The notes beneath the pieces are model-generated. The model made no database searches and was not told the DNA's origin. It saw only the letters and a program-made list of their open reading frames with translations. The position numbers were made by a program, and so were the translations under genes. Shown here in pieces: positions 40,998 to 50,260 of a stretch of 64,000 nt of DNA (position 1 is the stretch's first letter; the number at the start of each line of letters is the position of its first letter). The DNA comes from Geminocystis sp050753365 (GTDB lineage: Bacteria; Cyanobacteriota; Cyanobacteriia; Cyanobacteriales; Cyanobacteriaceae). The stretch spans positions 1 through 64,000 of the forward strand of contig NZ_JBLZFY010000004.1 of the NCBI RefSeq assembly GCF_050753365.1, in the 5' to 3' direction.

Positions 40998-41064
40998 ATA
41001 GTTTATACTAAAAATTAGAAGTTAGAAGAATTTAAAATAATCTCAAAATTAACAATTAATCTTT

Positions 41065-41559
41065 ATGTCTTCAGCTACCTTATATCCTCATTTAGAAAGA
41101 ATAAAACAAAATGAATTAGAAATAATTTGTCTTGAAGGAACACAAATTCCTGTTTATTGGGTGATCGAAGAATATAAACGATTACATCAATCCGTAGATG
41201 CTGTTATTACTAAGTTAAATCATCTGAATCCTTCTTTAATTTTAAGTGCTTTAGCTTATTATTATGATCATAAACAAGACATTAATCAGATTATTAATAA
41301 CAATCAAATAGCCATCGATACCGAAATAGCAAAAAGCCTTTATCCTGATTTACAAACCTATCATTTTATCCAAAAACAAGCTCAACTTTTTGAGGAAAAA
41401 TTACCAGAACTTATGAAAAATTATCAAGGTAAATATGTTTATTTTGAAAATGGAGAGGTTTTAGCTTTTGACAATGATGAAGAAAAATTACTTGATTTTG
41501 TTGAAGAAAAATATGGTGTTAAATCAATGTTTATTGAAAAGGTAGAAATAAAAATTTAA
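41065..41559 (+). CDS. DUF433-like / DUF5678-like two-domain protein
   Basis: A 164-aa protein. Residues ~5-75 resemble a DUF433-type winged helix (YPHLERIKQNELEIICLEGT then QIPVYWVIEEYKRL, ILSALAYYYDHKQDINQII). The C-terminus resembles DUF5678 (MKNYQGKYVYFENGEVLAFD). DUF433 proteins are often antitoxin-like. It lies 17 bp before a retropepsin-like gene and the two are surely co-transcribed. Confidence 0.75.
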   Translation: MSSATLYPHLERIKQNELEIICLEGTQIPVYWVIEEYKRLHQSVDAVITKLNHLNPSLILSALAYYYDHKQDINQIINNNQIAIDTEIAKSLYPDLQTYHFIQKQAQLFEEKLPELMKNYQGKYVYFENGEVLAFDNDEEKLLDFVEEKYGVKSMFIEKVEIKI

Positions 41560-41576
41560 TAGAATTTAATATTTTA

Positions 41577-41981
41577 ATGTTTAAATGTAATTATACAGAA
41601 ATTAATGATCAATCACCAATTCCTTTAGTTCGTTTACAACTGAAAAATATTGATAATTGTAGTTCAGTTATTGAAAAAGATGGTATTCTTGATACGGGTG
41701 CTGATTGTACTCTTATTCCTTTTTCTACTATTGCTAAATTACAACCAAAATCGTTAATTAGAGGCAGACATAATCAGATAATTTATGGTGTAGGAAATAG
41801 TAAAATTATCACTGTTCCTTATCGAATTTTAATGAGTTTTGATCAAGAAAATTTTATCAAAATTAAAGTTTATGCTTGTCCTGATGATGATACCAATGGT
41901 TTAATTATTTTAGGACGCAACTTTTTAAATCGTTATCGAATTACTTTTGATGGTAAAGCTAAACTATTTATCATTGAGTAA
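41577..41981 (+). CDS. Retropepsin-like aspartic protease
   Basis: A 134-aa single-domain aspartic protease. The catalytic loop is DTGADCTLIP (Asp ~41), preceded by the hydrophobic strand IEKDGIL, and the second hallmark is IILGRNFLNRYRITFDGKAK. Like viral retropepsins it should work as a homodimer. It is soluble with no signal peptide. It may process or be regulated by the DUF433/DUF5678-like partner encoded just upstream; this is inferred from position only. Confidence 0.85.
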   Translation: MFKCNYTEINDQSPIPLVRLQLKNIDNCSSVIEKDGILDTGADCTLIPFSTIAKLQPKSLIRGRHNQIIYGVGNSKIITVPYRILMSFDQENFIKIKVYACPDDDTNGLIILGRNFLNRYRITFDGKAKLFIIE

Positions 41982-42032
41982 GTTGGGTGAAACTCTATGA
42001 TATTCAACATATTCACTATTCACGATCGAGTA

Positions 42033-42623
42033 TTACCATCCAGTGATAGAAGGAGTATCTAACAAACTAGGACTATTTTTTTCTGTAGAAGACTGGTTAT
42101 TGTCTGTTTCTCGCACTTCAATACAAAAAGTAGCAGTATTAAAACCCCCAAACCTTTGTACAGTACTGGTTCTTAATCTAATGTCATCTCCTACAAACCA
42201 AAATCTTTCATGAATAGTCATGGTTTCGTACTCTGTAGTTAGCACAAGAGCGTTTTCGTGATCTAAATAGTATTCTCCTGCAACGGGTACAATTTCAGCA
42301 TAACCTCTTTCTCTAAGTAATTTTCCTTGACGGGGATTTTCGGCGGTAGGAATTAAAGCAAAAACTGTCTCACCTTTGTGATCTTCATTTTCTTTATCCC
42401 ATTGCATTGATCCATCCCATGTTACATAAGAGCCTCCTACGGATAAGTCTGGATTAAAGGAGTGCATTTGACAAATTTCGACTATTTTGGGATCATCTTT
42501 AGTTAAGGTTTCTACTTTTATCTGAGAACCTCCTGTTTCTGCTCTTCGGAAAGGTAAATGATGGGTTGTTCGTTGCGATCGCCACTGCCCTGCACTATTT
42601 TGAAAGAATGTTAAACCGTCCAT
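42033..42623 (-). CDS. cpcS: CpcS/CpeS-type phycobiliprotein lyase
   Basis: A 196-aa lipocalin-like bilin lyase that attaches phycocyanobilin to phycobiliprotein cysteines. Family markers are FFQNSAGQWRSQRTTHHLPF, RRAETGGSQIKVETL, GGSYVTWDGSMQWDKEN, LLRERGYAEIVPVAGEYYLD and ERFWFVGDDIRLRTSTVQRF. Length and sequence suit the CpcS group. It is monocistronic. Confidence 0.92.
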   Translation of the reverse strand: MDGLTFFQNSAGQWRSQRTTHHLPFRRAETGGSQIKVETLTKDDPKIVEICQMHSFNPDLSVGGSYVTWDGSMQWDKENEDHKGETVFALIPTAENPRQGKLLRERGYAEIVPVAGEYYLDHENALVLTTEYETMTIHERFWFVGDDIRLRTSTVQRFGGFNTATFCIEVRETDNNQSSTEKNSPSLLDTPSITGW

Positions 42624-42765
42624 ATTATAATTGATTATAAAACCTATTTTATAAGGATTATACCATTTAAGAATTAAGAATTAAAAATTAACCATATTTC
42701 GTCGTTGCCTTTTGCCGATGCCCCGATGCCTACCTCTATCAGTAAACTTAAATCCAAACTAGCTT

Positions 42766-43935
42766 ATGACTCTTTCCGAATACCTCTCTAAGTCTTTAAA
42801 TACTATCAAACGAGCTAATTGGTATCGTCAAGAAAAAACCATTACGGGGTTATCGGGGGCAATCATTGAATTAGAAGGGGAAAAATTAGTCAATTTTGCC
42901 AGTAATGACTATCTTGGGTTAGCTTCGGATAAGCGGTTAATGGAGGCTTCTATTGAGGCTATTTATCAATATGGTACAGGAAGCACTGGATCAAGATTAC
43001 TCAGTGGACATCGTAAGTTACATGAAGATTTAGAGGGTTCGATCGCACGGTGGAAAAATACGGAAAAAGCCTTAGTATTTAGTTCAGGCTATAGTGCTAA
43101 TATTGGTGTTATATCAGCATTAATGAATCAAAAAGATTTAATTTTAGCTGATGAATATAACCATTCTAGTCTCAAAAATGGAGCTAAATTAAGTCAAAGT
43201 AAAGTAATAGAATATAGCCATAATAATTGTGTGAATTTAACTCATAAATTAGCTAAAAATCGTTCTGATTATCGTCATTGTTTAATTATTACTGACAGTG
43301 TTTTTAGTATGGATGGTGACTTATGCCCTTTACCTGAATTAATCGATATTGCTAATAAATACGATTGTTGGTTATTGATAGATGAAGCCCACGCTACGGG
43401 GGTAATGGGCAAAACGGGGGCAGGATGTATGGAACATTTTGGGGTAAAAAATGACAATATTATTCAAATTGGTACGTTAAGTAAAGCTATCGGCAGTTTA
43501 GGAGGTTATGTGGCTGGTAGTGCGGTTTTAATCGATTTTTTGCGTAATCGTTGCCCAACATGGATTTATACTACGGCTTTGTCTCCTGCGGATACGGCGG
43601 CAGGATTAAAGGGTATTGAAATTATAACTACAGATACAACACTTCGATCGAACCTCTGGCAAAATATAGCCTTATTCAAACAAGAATTAACATCGCTAAA
43701 TATGAGCTTTTTACCCAGTGAATCAGCAATTTTGTGTTTAAAGTCAAAAAATGCAGAATCTGCCCTCAATACTAGCTTAAAACTACGGGAGAGAGGTTTT
43801 TTTGTTCCTGCAATTCGTCCTCCCACAGTACCCACCAGTCGCCTTCGTTTTTCGCTCATGGCTTCCCATAAACCCGAACATTTTGCCACCCTCAAACAGC
43901 ATTTAGGATATGATAAAAATCTGAGTGAACCATAA
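42766..43935 (+). CDS. bioF: 8-amino-7-oxononanoate synthase
   Basis: A PLP-dependent alpha-oxoamine synthase, 389 aa, that condenses pimeloyl-ACP/CoA and alanine in biotin synthesis. Features are FASNDYLGLASDKRLMEASI, GTGSTGSRLLSGHRKLHEDL, LIDEAHATGVMGKTGAG and the PLP lysine in GTLSKAIGSLGGYVAGS. No other bio genes are adjacent. Confidence 0.93.
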   Translation: MTLSEYLSKSLNTIKRANWYRQEKTITGLSGAIIELEGEKLVNFASNDYLGLASDKRLMEASIEAIYQYGTGSTGSRLLSGHRKLHEDLEGSIARWKNTEKALVFSSGYSANIGVISALMNQKDLILADEYNHSSLKNGAKLSQSKVIEYSHNNCVNLTHKLAKNRSDYRHCLIITDSVFSMDGDLCPLPELIDIANKYDCWLLIDEAHATGVMGKTGAGCMEHFGVKNDNIIQIGTLSKAIGSLGGYVAGSAVLIDFLRNRCPTWIYTTALSPADTAAGLKGIEIITTDTTLRSNLWQNIALFKQELTSLNMSFLPSESAILCLKSKNAESALNTSLKLRERGFFVPAIRPPTVPTSRLRFSLMASHKPEHFATLKQHLGYDKNLSEP

Positions 43936-43954
43936 AATCCTTTAAAACCTTCGT

Positions 43955-44224
43955 TTAAAACGCTTGAATCCACTCTTTGATTTCATAATCTGTCCAAATA
44001 CCATTTTGCCAGTAGGGATCAGATTCAATTAAATTTTTGACGATTTCTTCATTTTCCGCCTCATAAATACCAAACACTTTAGTATTATCTTTTGTTGGTC
44101 CTAAAGTGATTAAAATTCCTTCCTCTTTTTGTTTTCCTAAGCCTTCTAAATGCGCTTGACGATAGGGTGTTCTTTTTTCTAAGGCGTTGTCACAATAGCT
44201 TCCGAATAAAATATATTTTGCCAT
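43955..44224 (-). CDS. YciI-family protein
   Basis: An 89-aa ferredoxin-like fold protein (YILFGSYCDNALEKRTPYRQ, HLEGLGKQKEEGILITLGPT, ESDPYWQNGIWTDYEIKEW). The family usually has a conserved His-Asp pair; here the R-Q-A-H-L-E-G segment supplies the His. Function is unknown. It is convergent with bioF. Confidence 0.85.
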   Translation of the reverse strand: MAKYILFGSYCDNALEKRTPYRQAHLEGLGKQKEEGILITLGPTKDNTKVFGIYEAENEEIVKNLIESDPYWQNGIWTDYEIKEWIQAF

Positions 44225-44305
44225 AAATAGTTAAGAATTAAGAATTAAGAATTAAGAATTAAGAATTAAAAACTCTCCACTATTCACTATTCACTATTCA
44301 CTATG
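44225..44305. repeat. Heptad arrays (GAATTAA, CTATTCA)
   Basis: About five tandem GAATTAA units (44231-44268) followed by three or four CTATTCA units (44278-44301), in the spacer between YciI and DUF3086 genes. Confidence 0.8.
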
Positions 44306-44316
44306 TTCATCAAACA

Positions 44317-45642
44317 CTAATAATAATAGTTAGATGATTGAGAGGTTGTTTCGGGGGCGAATGCTAACCATAATGGAAATTTCAGTAGTGATAAACTCAC
44401 TTTATCATCACTTTGATCTATGATCACTAAGGGTAAGTCTTTTTCTTCAATAATTCGATCGCCCTTTTGAATTAAGGCTTCAGGTGTTTCAAATAGCACT
44501 ACTCCTCGATTTGGTCCAAAATCACTGCGAGAAATGCCTAAACAGTCTTGTAAACCTCGTCTCCATTCTCCTAATCTTTCTGGTGTGTCCGATAAAATTA
44601 GAGTTCGGGTTCGATCGCCGTATAATTGATAGAGTATAGACATGATAGCAGAAGCGATCAGAATATTTTGCAATCTTGAACTCATACTGCGTAAACTTCC
44701 CCTTCCCCCTTGATTGAAAAACCATTCTCCTACTCTTTGGGCGTGGACTGGTTCAAATGTTCTGCGTAATTGCCAAGGTGCGCCATAGTAATCTGGACGG
44801 GTACGGTATTGATCCAATAAACCACGAATTTGACGCATTTCTTCTTTAAAGTTTTTCTCCACAAAACTGGGATTAGGGTTATTGTTTTCTTGAGTTGCGG
44901 TAGTTTTAGGGTTTTCTTCCCATGATTGAGGGTTATTATTAACTAATTCTAATTGTTCGGCGGCGGCGGCTAAGTCTTGTAAGCTACCCACTAAATAATC
45001 TTTAAATCCTTGTACTCGAATGGCTAAGTCTTGAGACACTCCCGAAAATGTGGTTTTCATTTCTCGATCGATCTTCTCTTTTCTGCGTTCTAGTTTTTGA
45101 ATTTCTAGCTCTAAATTTTGCTTTTTTTGCTCTAATTCTTTTAAGCCTTCTTGCACTAATAAATTAATATTTATTTTAATATTTTCTTGGAATTTTTGTA
45201 AATCATCATCAGGTTTATTTATTAACTCCATTTCAGTAGTTAAGTCTTGATTTTTAGCTTCAATTTTATCTATCTTTTCGGTTGATAAATCTTGATTTTC
45301 TAAGACAATATTTTCTATATTTTGGGGTTTATTTTCTTCTATTTTATTTTCGATAATCGGTTTTGATTCTTTATTTCCATTGTCATCTATGCCTATATCT
45401 TCTAAAGATAAAATGTTTAATTCTTCTTCCATAGAATCATTATCTTCTGCTAATTCGTCAGAGGTTATATTATTTTTTGGTAATTCTTCTTCTGATTCCA
45501 TGACAAAGTTCGGAGGTTCGATCGAATCTCTTGAAGTCTCACTTTTAGTAGTTTTTTCTGATTGCATTTGCCATAAATCATCATCATCAAAATAATCTAA
45601 CTCTGTATTTTTTTCTAAGGATTCTTTTTTTATATCTGACAT
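44317..45642 (-). CDS. DUF3086 family protein
   Basis: A 441-aa cyanobacterial conserved protein. The N-terminal ~150 residues are acidic and low-complexity. A coiled coil runs ~165-205 (LVQEGLKELEQKKQNLELEI then QKLERRKEKIDREM). The conserved DUF3086 domain spans ~270-435 (EEMRQIRGLLDQYRTRPDYY, AQRVGEWFFNQGGRGSLRSM, RTRTLILSDTPERLGEWRRG). Function is unknown. It is followed upstream by a DUF3119 gene on the same strand, a recurring cyanobacterial pairing. Confidence 0.88.
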   Translation of the reverse strand: MSDIKKESLEKNTELDYFDDDDLWQMQSEKTTKSETSRDSIEPPNFVMESEEELPKNNITSDELAEDNDSMEEELNILSLEDIGIDDNGNKESKPIIENKIEENKPQNIENIVLENQDLSTEKIDKIEAKNQDLTTEMELINKPDDDLQKFQENIKININLLVQEGLKELEQKKQNLELEIQKLERRKEKIDREMKTTFSGVSQDLAIRVQGFKDYLVGSLQDLAAAAEQLELVNNNPQSWEENPKTTATQENNNPNPSFVEKNFKEEMRQIRGLLDQYRTRPDYYGAPWQLRRTFEPVHAQRVGEWFFNQGGRGSLRSMSSRLQNILIASAIMSILYQLYGDRTRTLILSDTPERLGEWRRGLQDCLGISRSDFGPNRGVVLFETPEALIQKGDRIIEEKDLPLVIIDQSDDKVSLSLLKFPLWLAFAPETTSQSSNYYY

Positions 45643-45817
45643 AATATTTTATATAATTAGTATTTTTATTTATAATTTTTTATCTAATTAAGAGACACTT
45701 AATAAGATCATAATTTGAGTATTTCAAAACTCTTTTTGATTTTTCTCTTTTCCCTCTTCCCTCTTCCCTTTTCCCTAGTCATCGCCTTATATCTTGTATT
45801 TTCTGACGGAGTATCAT

Positions 45818-46198
45818 TTAAGACTTTTGACCGTACTTTTCTAAACATTCCCTAAGAGTTACCGCATCAAAAATAATGGGAATAAAATGGATACTCTTAA
45901 CTTCTTTAAAGTAGAATAAAATCGGTACTGGTTGCCAAAAAATCACCCAATTTTCCCATTCACTATAAGGAAAAGTTCTAATTTTGTTTTCACCTCGATA
46001 AACGTCTAAAGCCGTAGGGGTAAATTTTAACTTAATAATATTTGCTTGAATAAATAAAAATATTCCAAATAAGGTAACAACAATACTGACAATTATTTGT
46101 AACAAACTTAGGGCAATACCACCAATAATAATCACAAAAGGAATACGATAATTTGGGGCTAATGTTACCGTTTCTGAAGACAAAACACTACTTTTCAT
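45818..46198 (-). CDS. DUF3119 family membrane protein
   Basis: A 126-aa protein with one or two N-terminal membrane helices (IPFVIIIGGIALSLLQIIVS, IVVTLFGIFLFIQA). A PH-like beta domain follows (LKFTPTALDVYRGENKIRTF then PYSEWENWVIFW). It matches the cyanobacterial/plastid DUF3119 family of unknown role. It is separated by ~175 bp from DUF3086, with pyrimidine-rich heptads (TTCCCTC/TTCCCTT) in between. Confidence 0.88.
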   Translation of the reverse strand: MKSSVLSSETVTLAPNYRIPFVIIIGGIALSLLQIIVSIVVTLFGIFLFIQANIIKLKFTPTALDVYRGENKIRTFPYSEWENWVIFWQPVPILFYFKEVKSIHFIPIIFDAVTLRECLEKYGQKS

Positions 46199-46279
46199 TA
46201 GTTATTTCACTCAAATCTTGGTTTAATATCCTTTATATTTTAAGTCGATCGAGGTAAATTTATCTGATTTCGACCAAAG

Positions 46280-46336
46280 AAAACTTAAGTTCCCCCTTTA
46301 TTTAAGGGGGGGTGAGGGGGGATCGTATTCTAATGA
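46280..46336. repeat. CCCCCTTTATTTAAGGGGG hairpin repeat
   Basis: A repeat with stem CCCCCTT / AAGGGGG followed by GGTGAGGGGGGATCGTATTC. A second, more degenerate copy is at 58090-58142 (same TCCCTTTATTTAA...AGGGGGGATTGTATTCT order). Here it overlaps the stop codon of the pentapeptide gene and may serve as its terminator. Confidence 0.6.
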
Positions 46337-47322
46337 TAAACTTGTCCATCAGGCATAATCGCACCTTCCAAATTAACCCCTGCAATATTAGCACTACTCA
46401 AATCTGCACCAATTAAATTAGCATTAGTTAAATCCGCCGAAGTCATGTTTGTACGGGCAAAAAACACCTCCATTAAAGAAGCGTTACGCATAATCGCACC
46501 ATAAAGATTAGCACGACTTAAGTCCGATCGATTCAATCTCGCAAAAGTCATATTTGCTTGAATTAAATTAGCTCTAATTAATTTACAATCTGGCATGGTG
46601 GCACTGTCTAAATTAACCATACTCATATCTGCATCAATGAATTTCACCCGCTCTAATTTGGCATTAGAAAGATTCGCCCCGATTAATTTTCCCCCCGTCA
46701 AATCCACTTCCGTTAAAAAAGCACCCTTTAAATTAGCTTGAGTTAAATCCGCCCCCGTTAAATTCGAGCCTCTCAAATTAGCTTCCCGTAGATTCGCCCC
46801 TACTAAACTAGCATTTCTTAAATCAACCCCTTGAAGATCAGCTCCTTTTAAGTCTGCTTTATCCAGATTAGCACCTTTTAAAATAGTTGGTTTAGCTCTT
46901 TTTTCTAACCGCATATTCGCACCCCTTAAACAAGCTCCTTTCAAGTTAGCACTACTTAAGTCTGCAAACCGTAAATCAACTTCAATTAAATTAGCATCCA
47001 ACAAATTAGCAAGGGTGAGTTTAGTATTTCTCATGTCAGATTTTTGCAAAATTGCCCCATGAAATTCGCTTCGGTGAAGATTTGCCCCCACTAAATTGGA
47101 TTGATTCAAATTAGCACCACTAAAGTTGGTTTCTTCTAAATTTGCTCTGCTTAAATCCGCTCGACTTAAATAACAAAAGGTAAAATTGGCTTTCTGTAAA
47201 TTGGCATCATTGAGAATAATCCCGATTAAATCCGCTCCCACTAAATCAATACCTGCTAAATTTGCCCCCGTAAAACGATTTTCTCCTGCTGAATAACGCT
47301 CGATAAATTCATTAACTTCCAT
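46330..47322 (-). CDS. Pentapeptide-repeat protein
   Basis: A 330-aa protein made almost entirely of A(N/D)LxxA-type pentapeptide repeats from residue ~17 to 322, forming a long right-handed beta helix. One interruption near residue 143 (MRLEKRAKPTI) may be a loop. No signal peptide, kinase or enzymatic domain is present. Its role is unknown; it is probably co-transcribed with the three-repeat protein at 47342 (19-bp gap). Confidence 0.9.
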   Translation of the reverse strand: MEVNEFIERYSAGENRFTGANLAGIDLVGADLIGIILNDANLQKANFTFCYLSRADLSRANLEETNFSGANLNQSNLVGANLHRSEFHGAILQKSDMRNTKLTLANLLDANLIEVDLRFADLSSANLKGACLRGANMRLEKRAKPTILKGANLDKADLKGADLQGVDLRNASLVGANLREANLRGSNLTGADLTQANLKGAFLTEVDLTGGKLIGANLSNAKLERVKFIDADMSMVNLDSATMPDCKLIRANLIQANMTFARLNRSDLSRANLYGAIMRNASLMEVFFARTNMTSADLTNANLIGADLSSANIAGVNLEGAIMPDGQVYH

Positions 47323-47341
47323 TGCTTTAACCTTTGACTAA

Positions 47342-48505
47342 TTATGTTTTTTTGTAAAAATGTTTGACTGATTCCACGATCGCACTGACTGCTTGAGCAT
47401 TATCATCGGGTTCTAATCCTTCTATACTGGAATTAGCTACTGCCATTAAATGAGCTTCAATGGTTTTAATATCTTTACCGTACTGCTGAAACATCCTAAT
47501 TAGTAAATCATCTAAACTACAAGTTCGCACGATCGACCAATGTTGTTCAGTAATGTCAATTTGATATATGGCATAAAATAACATAATTTTGGCGCGTAGG
47601 GGGTTAGTATATTGCATAATCTCCTGTTTAAGATCAAAAAGATTATCCAGTTTTAACCAAGGAATTACTTGCCCTTCTGGCACTCCAGCCACCGCCATAT
47701 TACCAGATATATCAATTCCTGAGTCATCTTCCGATTCCGAAGGCTCAATATTCGTCTCTACTTCCTGATTCATGGTGACAGGAGGAGATTCTGGCACATT
47801 ATTTTTACTTTTGGCTTTAATTAGTTGAGTTTCTTCTTCTTGCCCACTATCGCTGTCTTGACTAACTTCCACAGTTTCGTGTTTATATAGATAAGTTAAT
47901 TCTCCGACGATCGTATCTGCAATAAACGAATAAAAATTTTGTCTGTTAATGGTAGAAACAATATCCTCAAGGGCTTTTTTTAACCTTTTAGGATTGGGAT
48001 AGAGTTGATGTAATTCCAATAAAAGTTCCCTTATATCATACATCTCAATCACATTAATATCATTTTCCCAATACTGTTTACAGGCGGCAAAAATTAATTT
48101 TTTGATTCTTGGTGATTCTTCATGATAGTTAATATTTTCGGCAATTCGATCGAGCAAATCCGATTCAAATTCATTGCCTTGATTTTGGGATGCTGAAACA
48201 GAATGCTCCTCATTATATAAAGGTGACATTCTTTGGAAGACATATTTGGCAATTTTTACATATACTTCCTTCCGATTTAAAGTATTAACAGCTTGATAGA
48301 GCAAGGCTTTCAAATCTTCCAGAGTGGGATTACCTTCATAAAGACTTTCGAGCAAAGCCTCAAAAGAATAACCGTTAACAATGGCAAAATCTGGTTCCCA
48401 GTATCTCTGACTCACATAAAAAATTAATTTTTTAGCTCTTTTAGCTTCTTGTGAACGACTTAAATCGTGGGCAATACTAGAGATTATATCTGACGATACG
48501 ATCAT
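47342..48505 (-). CDS. Conserved protein with three internal helical repeats
   Basis: A 387-aa soluble protein. Three related ~80-residue helical units are visible: ~16-100 (RAKKLIFYVSQRYWEPD... LESLYEGNPTLEDLKALLYQ... VYVKIAKYVFQRM), ~123-205 (RIKKLIFAACKQYWENDINV... NPKRLKKALEDIVSTINRQN... FIADTIV) and ~288-380 (AKIMLFYAIYQIDITEQHW...). They are separated by acidic linkers. No known domain was recognised. It forms an operon with the pentapeptide protein, so the two may interact. Confidence 0.7.
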   Translation of the reverse strand: MIVSSDIISSIAHDLSRSQEAKRAKKLIFYVSQRYWEPDFAIVNGYSFEALLESLYEGNPTLEDLKALLYQAVNTLNRKEVYVKIAKYVFQRMSPLYNEEHSVSASQNQGNEFESDLLDRIAENINYHEESPRIKKLIFAACKQYWENDINVIEMYDIRELLLELHQLYPNPKRLKKALEDIVSTINRQNFYSFIADTIVGELTYLYKHETVEVSQDSDSGQEEETQLIKAKSKNNVPESPPVTMNQEVETNIEPSESEDDSGIDISGNMAVAGVPEGQVIPWLKLDNLFDLKQEIMQYTNPLRAKIMLFYAIYQIDITEQHWSIVRTCSLDDLLIRMFQQYGKDIKTIEAHLMAVANSSIEGLEPDDNAQAVSAIVESVKHFYKKT

Positions 48506-48599
48506 AGAACTTCGTCGGGGCTAATTTATATTGAACATTCTGAAATTATAACCAATACCCCCTATCCTAGCATAATGAATCATTAATAATTCAAAATCA

Positions 48600-48690
48600 A
48601 GAATCCAGAATGAAGAATGAAGAATTAAGAATGAAGAATGAAGAATTAAGAATTAAGAATTAAGAATTAAGAATTAAGAATTAAGAATGG
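48600..48690. repeat. Heptad array (GAATGAA/GAATTAA)
   Basis: About eleven tandem 7-bp units in the spacer upstream of the peroxiredoxin gene, mixing GAATGAA and GAATTAA. It probably starts just upstream of the promoter. Confidence 0.85.
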
Positions 48691-48757
48691 AAATATGATT
48701 CACAGCGAGGCTCTGAGTTTAAGATAATATAAATTTATTTTCATGGAACTATATAAT

Positions 48758-49351
48758 ATGAGTATTCAAGTTGGACAAAATGCCCCTGATTTTACCGCTA
48801 CTGCCGTTATAGATCAAGATTTTAAAGTAGTTAAACTTTCTGATTATTTAGGTAAATATGTGGTTTTATTTTTTTATCCCCTCGATTTTACCTTTGTTTG
48901 CCCTACTGAAATTATTGCTTTTAGCGATCGACATGAGGAGTTTCAGGCTTTAGACACGGAAATTTTAGGGGTTTCTGTTGACAGCGAATTTGCTCATTTA
49001 GCGTGGATTCAAACCGAGAGAAAACAAGGAGGCATTGGTGATATTAACTATCCTTTAATTTCTGACTTAAAAAAGGAAATCAGTATTAGCTATAATGTGT
49101 TAGAACCTTCGGCAGGAGTAGCCTTGAGAGGCTTATTTATTATCGATCGAAACGGCATCATTCAACATAGTACCATTAACAACCTTTCCTTTGGTCGTAG
49201 TGTGGACGAAACTCTAAGAGTATTAAAAGCCATTCAACACGTTCAATCCCACGATAATGAAGTGTGTCCAGTGGGTTGGCAAGAAGGCGACAAAACTATG
49301 AATCCCGATCCCATAAAATCAAAGATATATTTCTCTACTGTTAATAATTAG
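48758..49351 (+). CDS. 2-Cys peroxiredoxin
   Basis: A 197-aa typical 2-Cys peroxiredoxin that reduces peroxides using thioredoxin. The peroxidatic Cys48 is in DFTFVCPTE and the resolving Cys170 in NEVCPVGW. GLFIIDRNGIIQHSTIN and FGRSVDETLRVLKAIQ are standard. ATG 48758 (MSIQVGQNAPDFTA) is preferred to ATG 48743, which adds five non-conserved residues. The C-terminal YF-type tail is KIYFSTVNN, lacking a strict YF motif but containing the YF pair. Confidence 0.93.
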   Translation: MSIQVGQNAPDFTATAVIDQDFKVVKLSDYLGKYVVLFFYPLDFTFVCPTEIIAFSDRHEEFQALDTEILGVSVDSEFAHLAWIQTERKQGGIGDINYPLISDLKKEISISYNVLEPSAGVALRGLFIIDRNGIIQHSTINNLSFGRSVDETLRVLKAIQHVQSHDNEVCPVGWQEGDKTMNPDPIKSKIYFSTVNN

Positions 49352-49376
49352 GGGTTGCCTCATAGTCTTTTGATAA

Positions 49377-49396
49377 CAAGGGGTTTAAACCCCTTG
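49377..49396. terminator. Perfect 20-bp palindrome after peroxiredoxin gene
   Basis: CAAGGGGTTTAAACCCCTTG is fully palindromic and lies 25 bp after the stop. The T-run is weak, so it could be a terminator or a dispersed palindromic repeat. Confidence 0.55.
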
Positions 49397-49503
49397 CCTA
49401 TATACATATAATTAATTTTCCACTAGAACTTATCGAGAAAAAATATTCAAATAGTAATCCAATAGGATAGACTGAGAAAAGACTATCTTAAAAATCTATC
49501 CTA

Positions 49504-49695
49504 ATGTTTCCGATAGAAGCATCCTCTACAATGCAATGCGTAAATCAAAATCAGCATGAAGAAGTAGAGAAAGATGAAAAGTTAGTTTTGTGTATATTGG
49601 AAATTGGTGCGGCTATTTGCCATTTAACTAACCTTGTGAAAAGGATTGCGATGGAGAATCAGATAACCGCCCTTATTTATCAAAAAATAAAATAA
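49504..49695 (+). CDS. Small hypothetical protein
   Basis: A 63-aa frame (ATG 49504; internal ATG 49531). It has a charged first half (NQNQHEEVEKDEKLV) and a hydrophobic stretch (LCILEIGAAICHL). No homologue was recognised and no convincing ribosome-binding site. It could be a chance ORF. Confidence 0.3.
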   Translation: MFPIEASSTMQCVNQNQHEEVEKDEKLVLCILEIGAAICHLTNLVKRIAMENQITALIYQKIK

Positions 49696-49864
49696 TTTTT
49701 ATCATTTTAGGAACGGGATTTGTTCCCTTCAGGAATTTCTGAGACATAGACAATATTTAACATTATTATCCACAAGGTTAATTATTTAGGAAAAATAATT
49801 ATTTTTTCCCTTTCTAGGAAGTTCGTTTTTAATGATTATCATTGAGTAATTTCAATATTTAAAA

Positions 49865-50260
49865 TTATTCTTCATCATCAAAATCGTTTCCTTCTTCTCC
49901 TACTTGTCTTAGGTGAATATGTTTATAGCCTAATTTAATTTCAAACTCATCCCCCGGTAGTAATCCCATTTTTTGAGTATAACTAGAACCGATGACAATT
50001 TGACCATTACGATGAACACTGACACGAAAAGTAGCTTCTCTTCCTCGTCCATCTTTAGTTCTTTCAGGATCGAGAGGTACACCTTTTGCGGCTAATACAG
50101 CATCATAAAATTCCGTCAAATTCACTCTTTCTTTGCCATTTTTACCTAGGCTATAATAACCACAGGCTTTTGCCCTTTGACGACGGGGAATGTCGGATAA
50201 CTCTTTTACTTTTTGTAATAAGGGTTTTCCTACTAATGGAGTTGGTGTTTCTGCACTCAT
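49865..50260 (-). CDS. cyAbrB-family transcriptional regulator
   Basis: A 131-aa cyanobacterial AbrB-like regulator. The N-terminus has LLQKVKELSDIPRRQRAKAC then GYYSLGKNGKERVN. The C-terminal AbrB-like DNA-binding domain reads VSVHRNGQIVIGSSYTQKMG and LLPGDEFEIKLGYKHIHL. cyAbrB2 members regulate nitrogen and carbon metabolism genes; this copy resembles the cyAbrB2 type. It is divergent from sdhB. Confidence 0.88.
   Translation of the reverse strand: MSAETPTPLVGKPLLQKVKELSDIPRRQRAKACGYYSLGKNGKERVNLTEFYDAVLAAKGVPLDPERTKDGRGREATFRVSVHRNGQIVIGSSYTQKMGLLPGDEFEIKLGYKHIHLRQVGEEGNDFDDEE

Noticed and set aside
44522..44725. 67-aa minus-strand ORF
   Set aside because: Alternative frame inside the DUF3086 gene.
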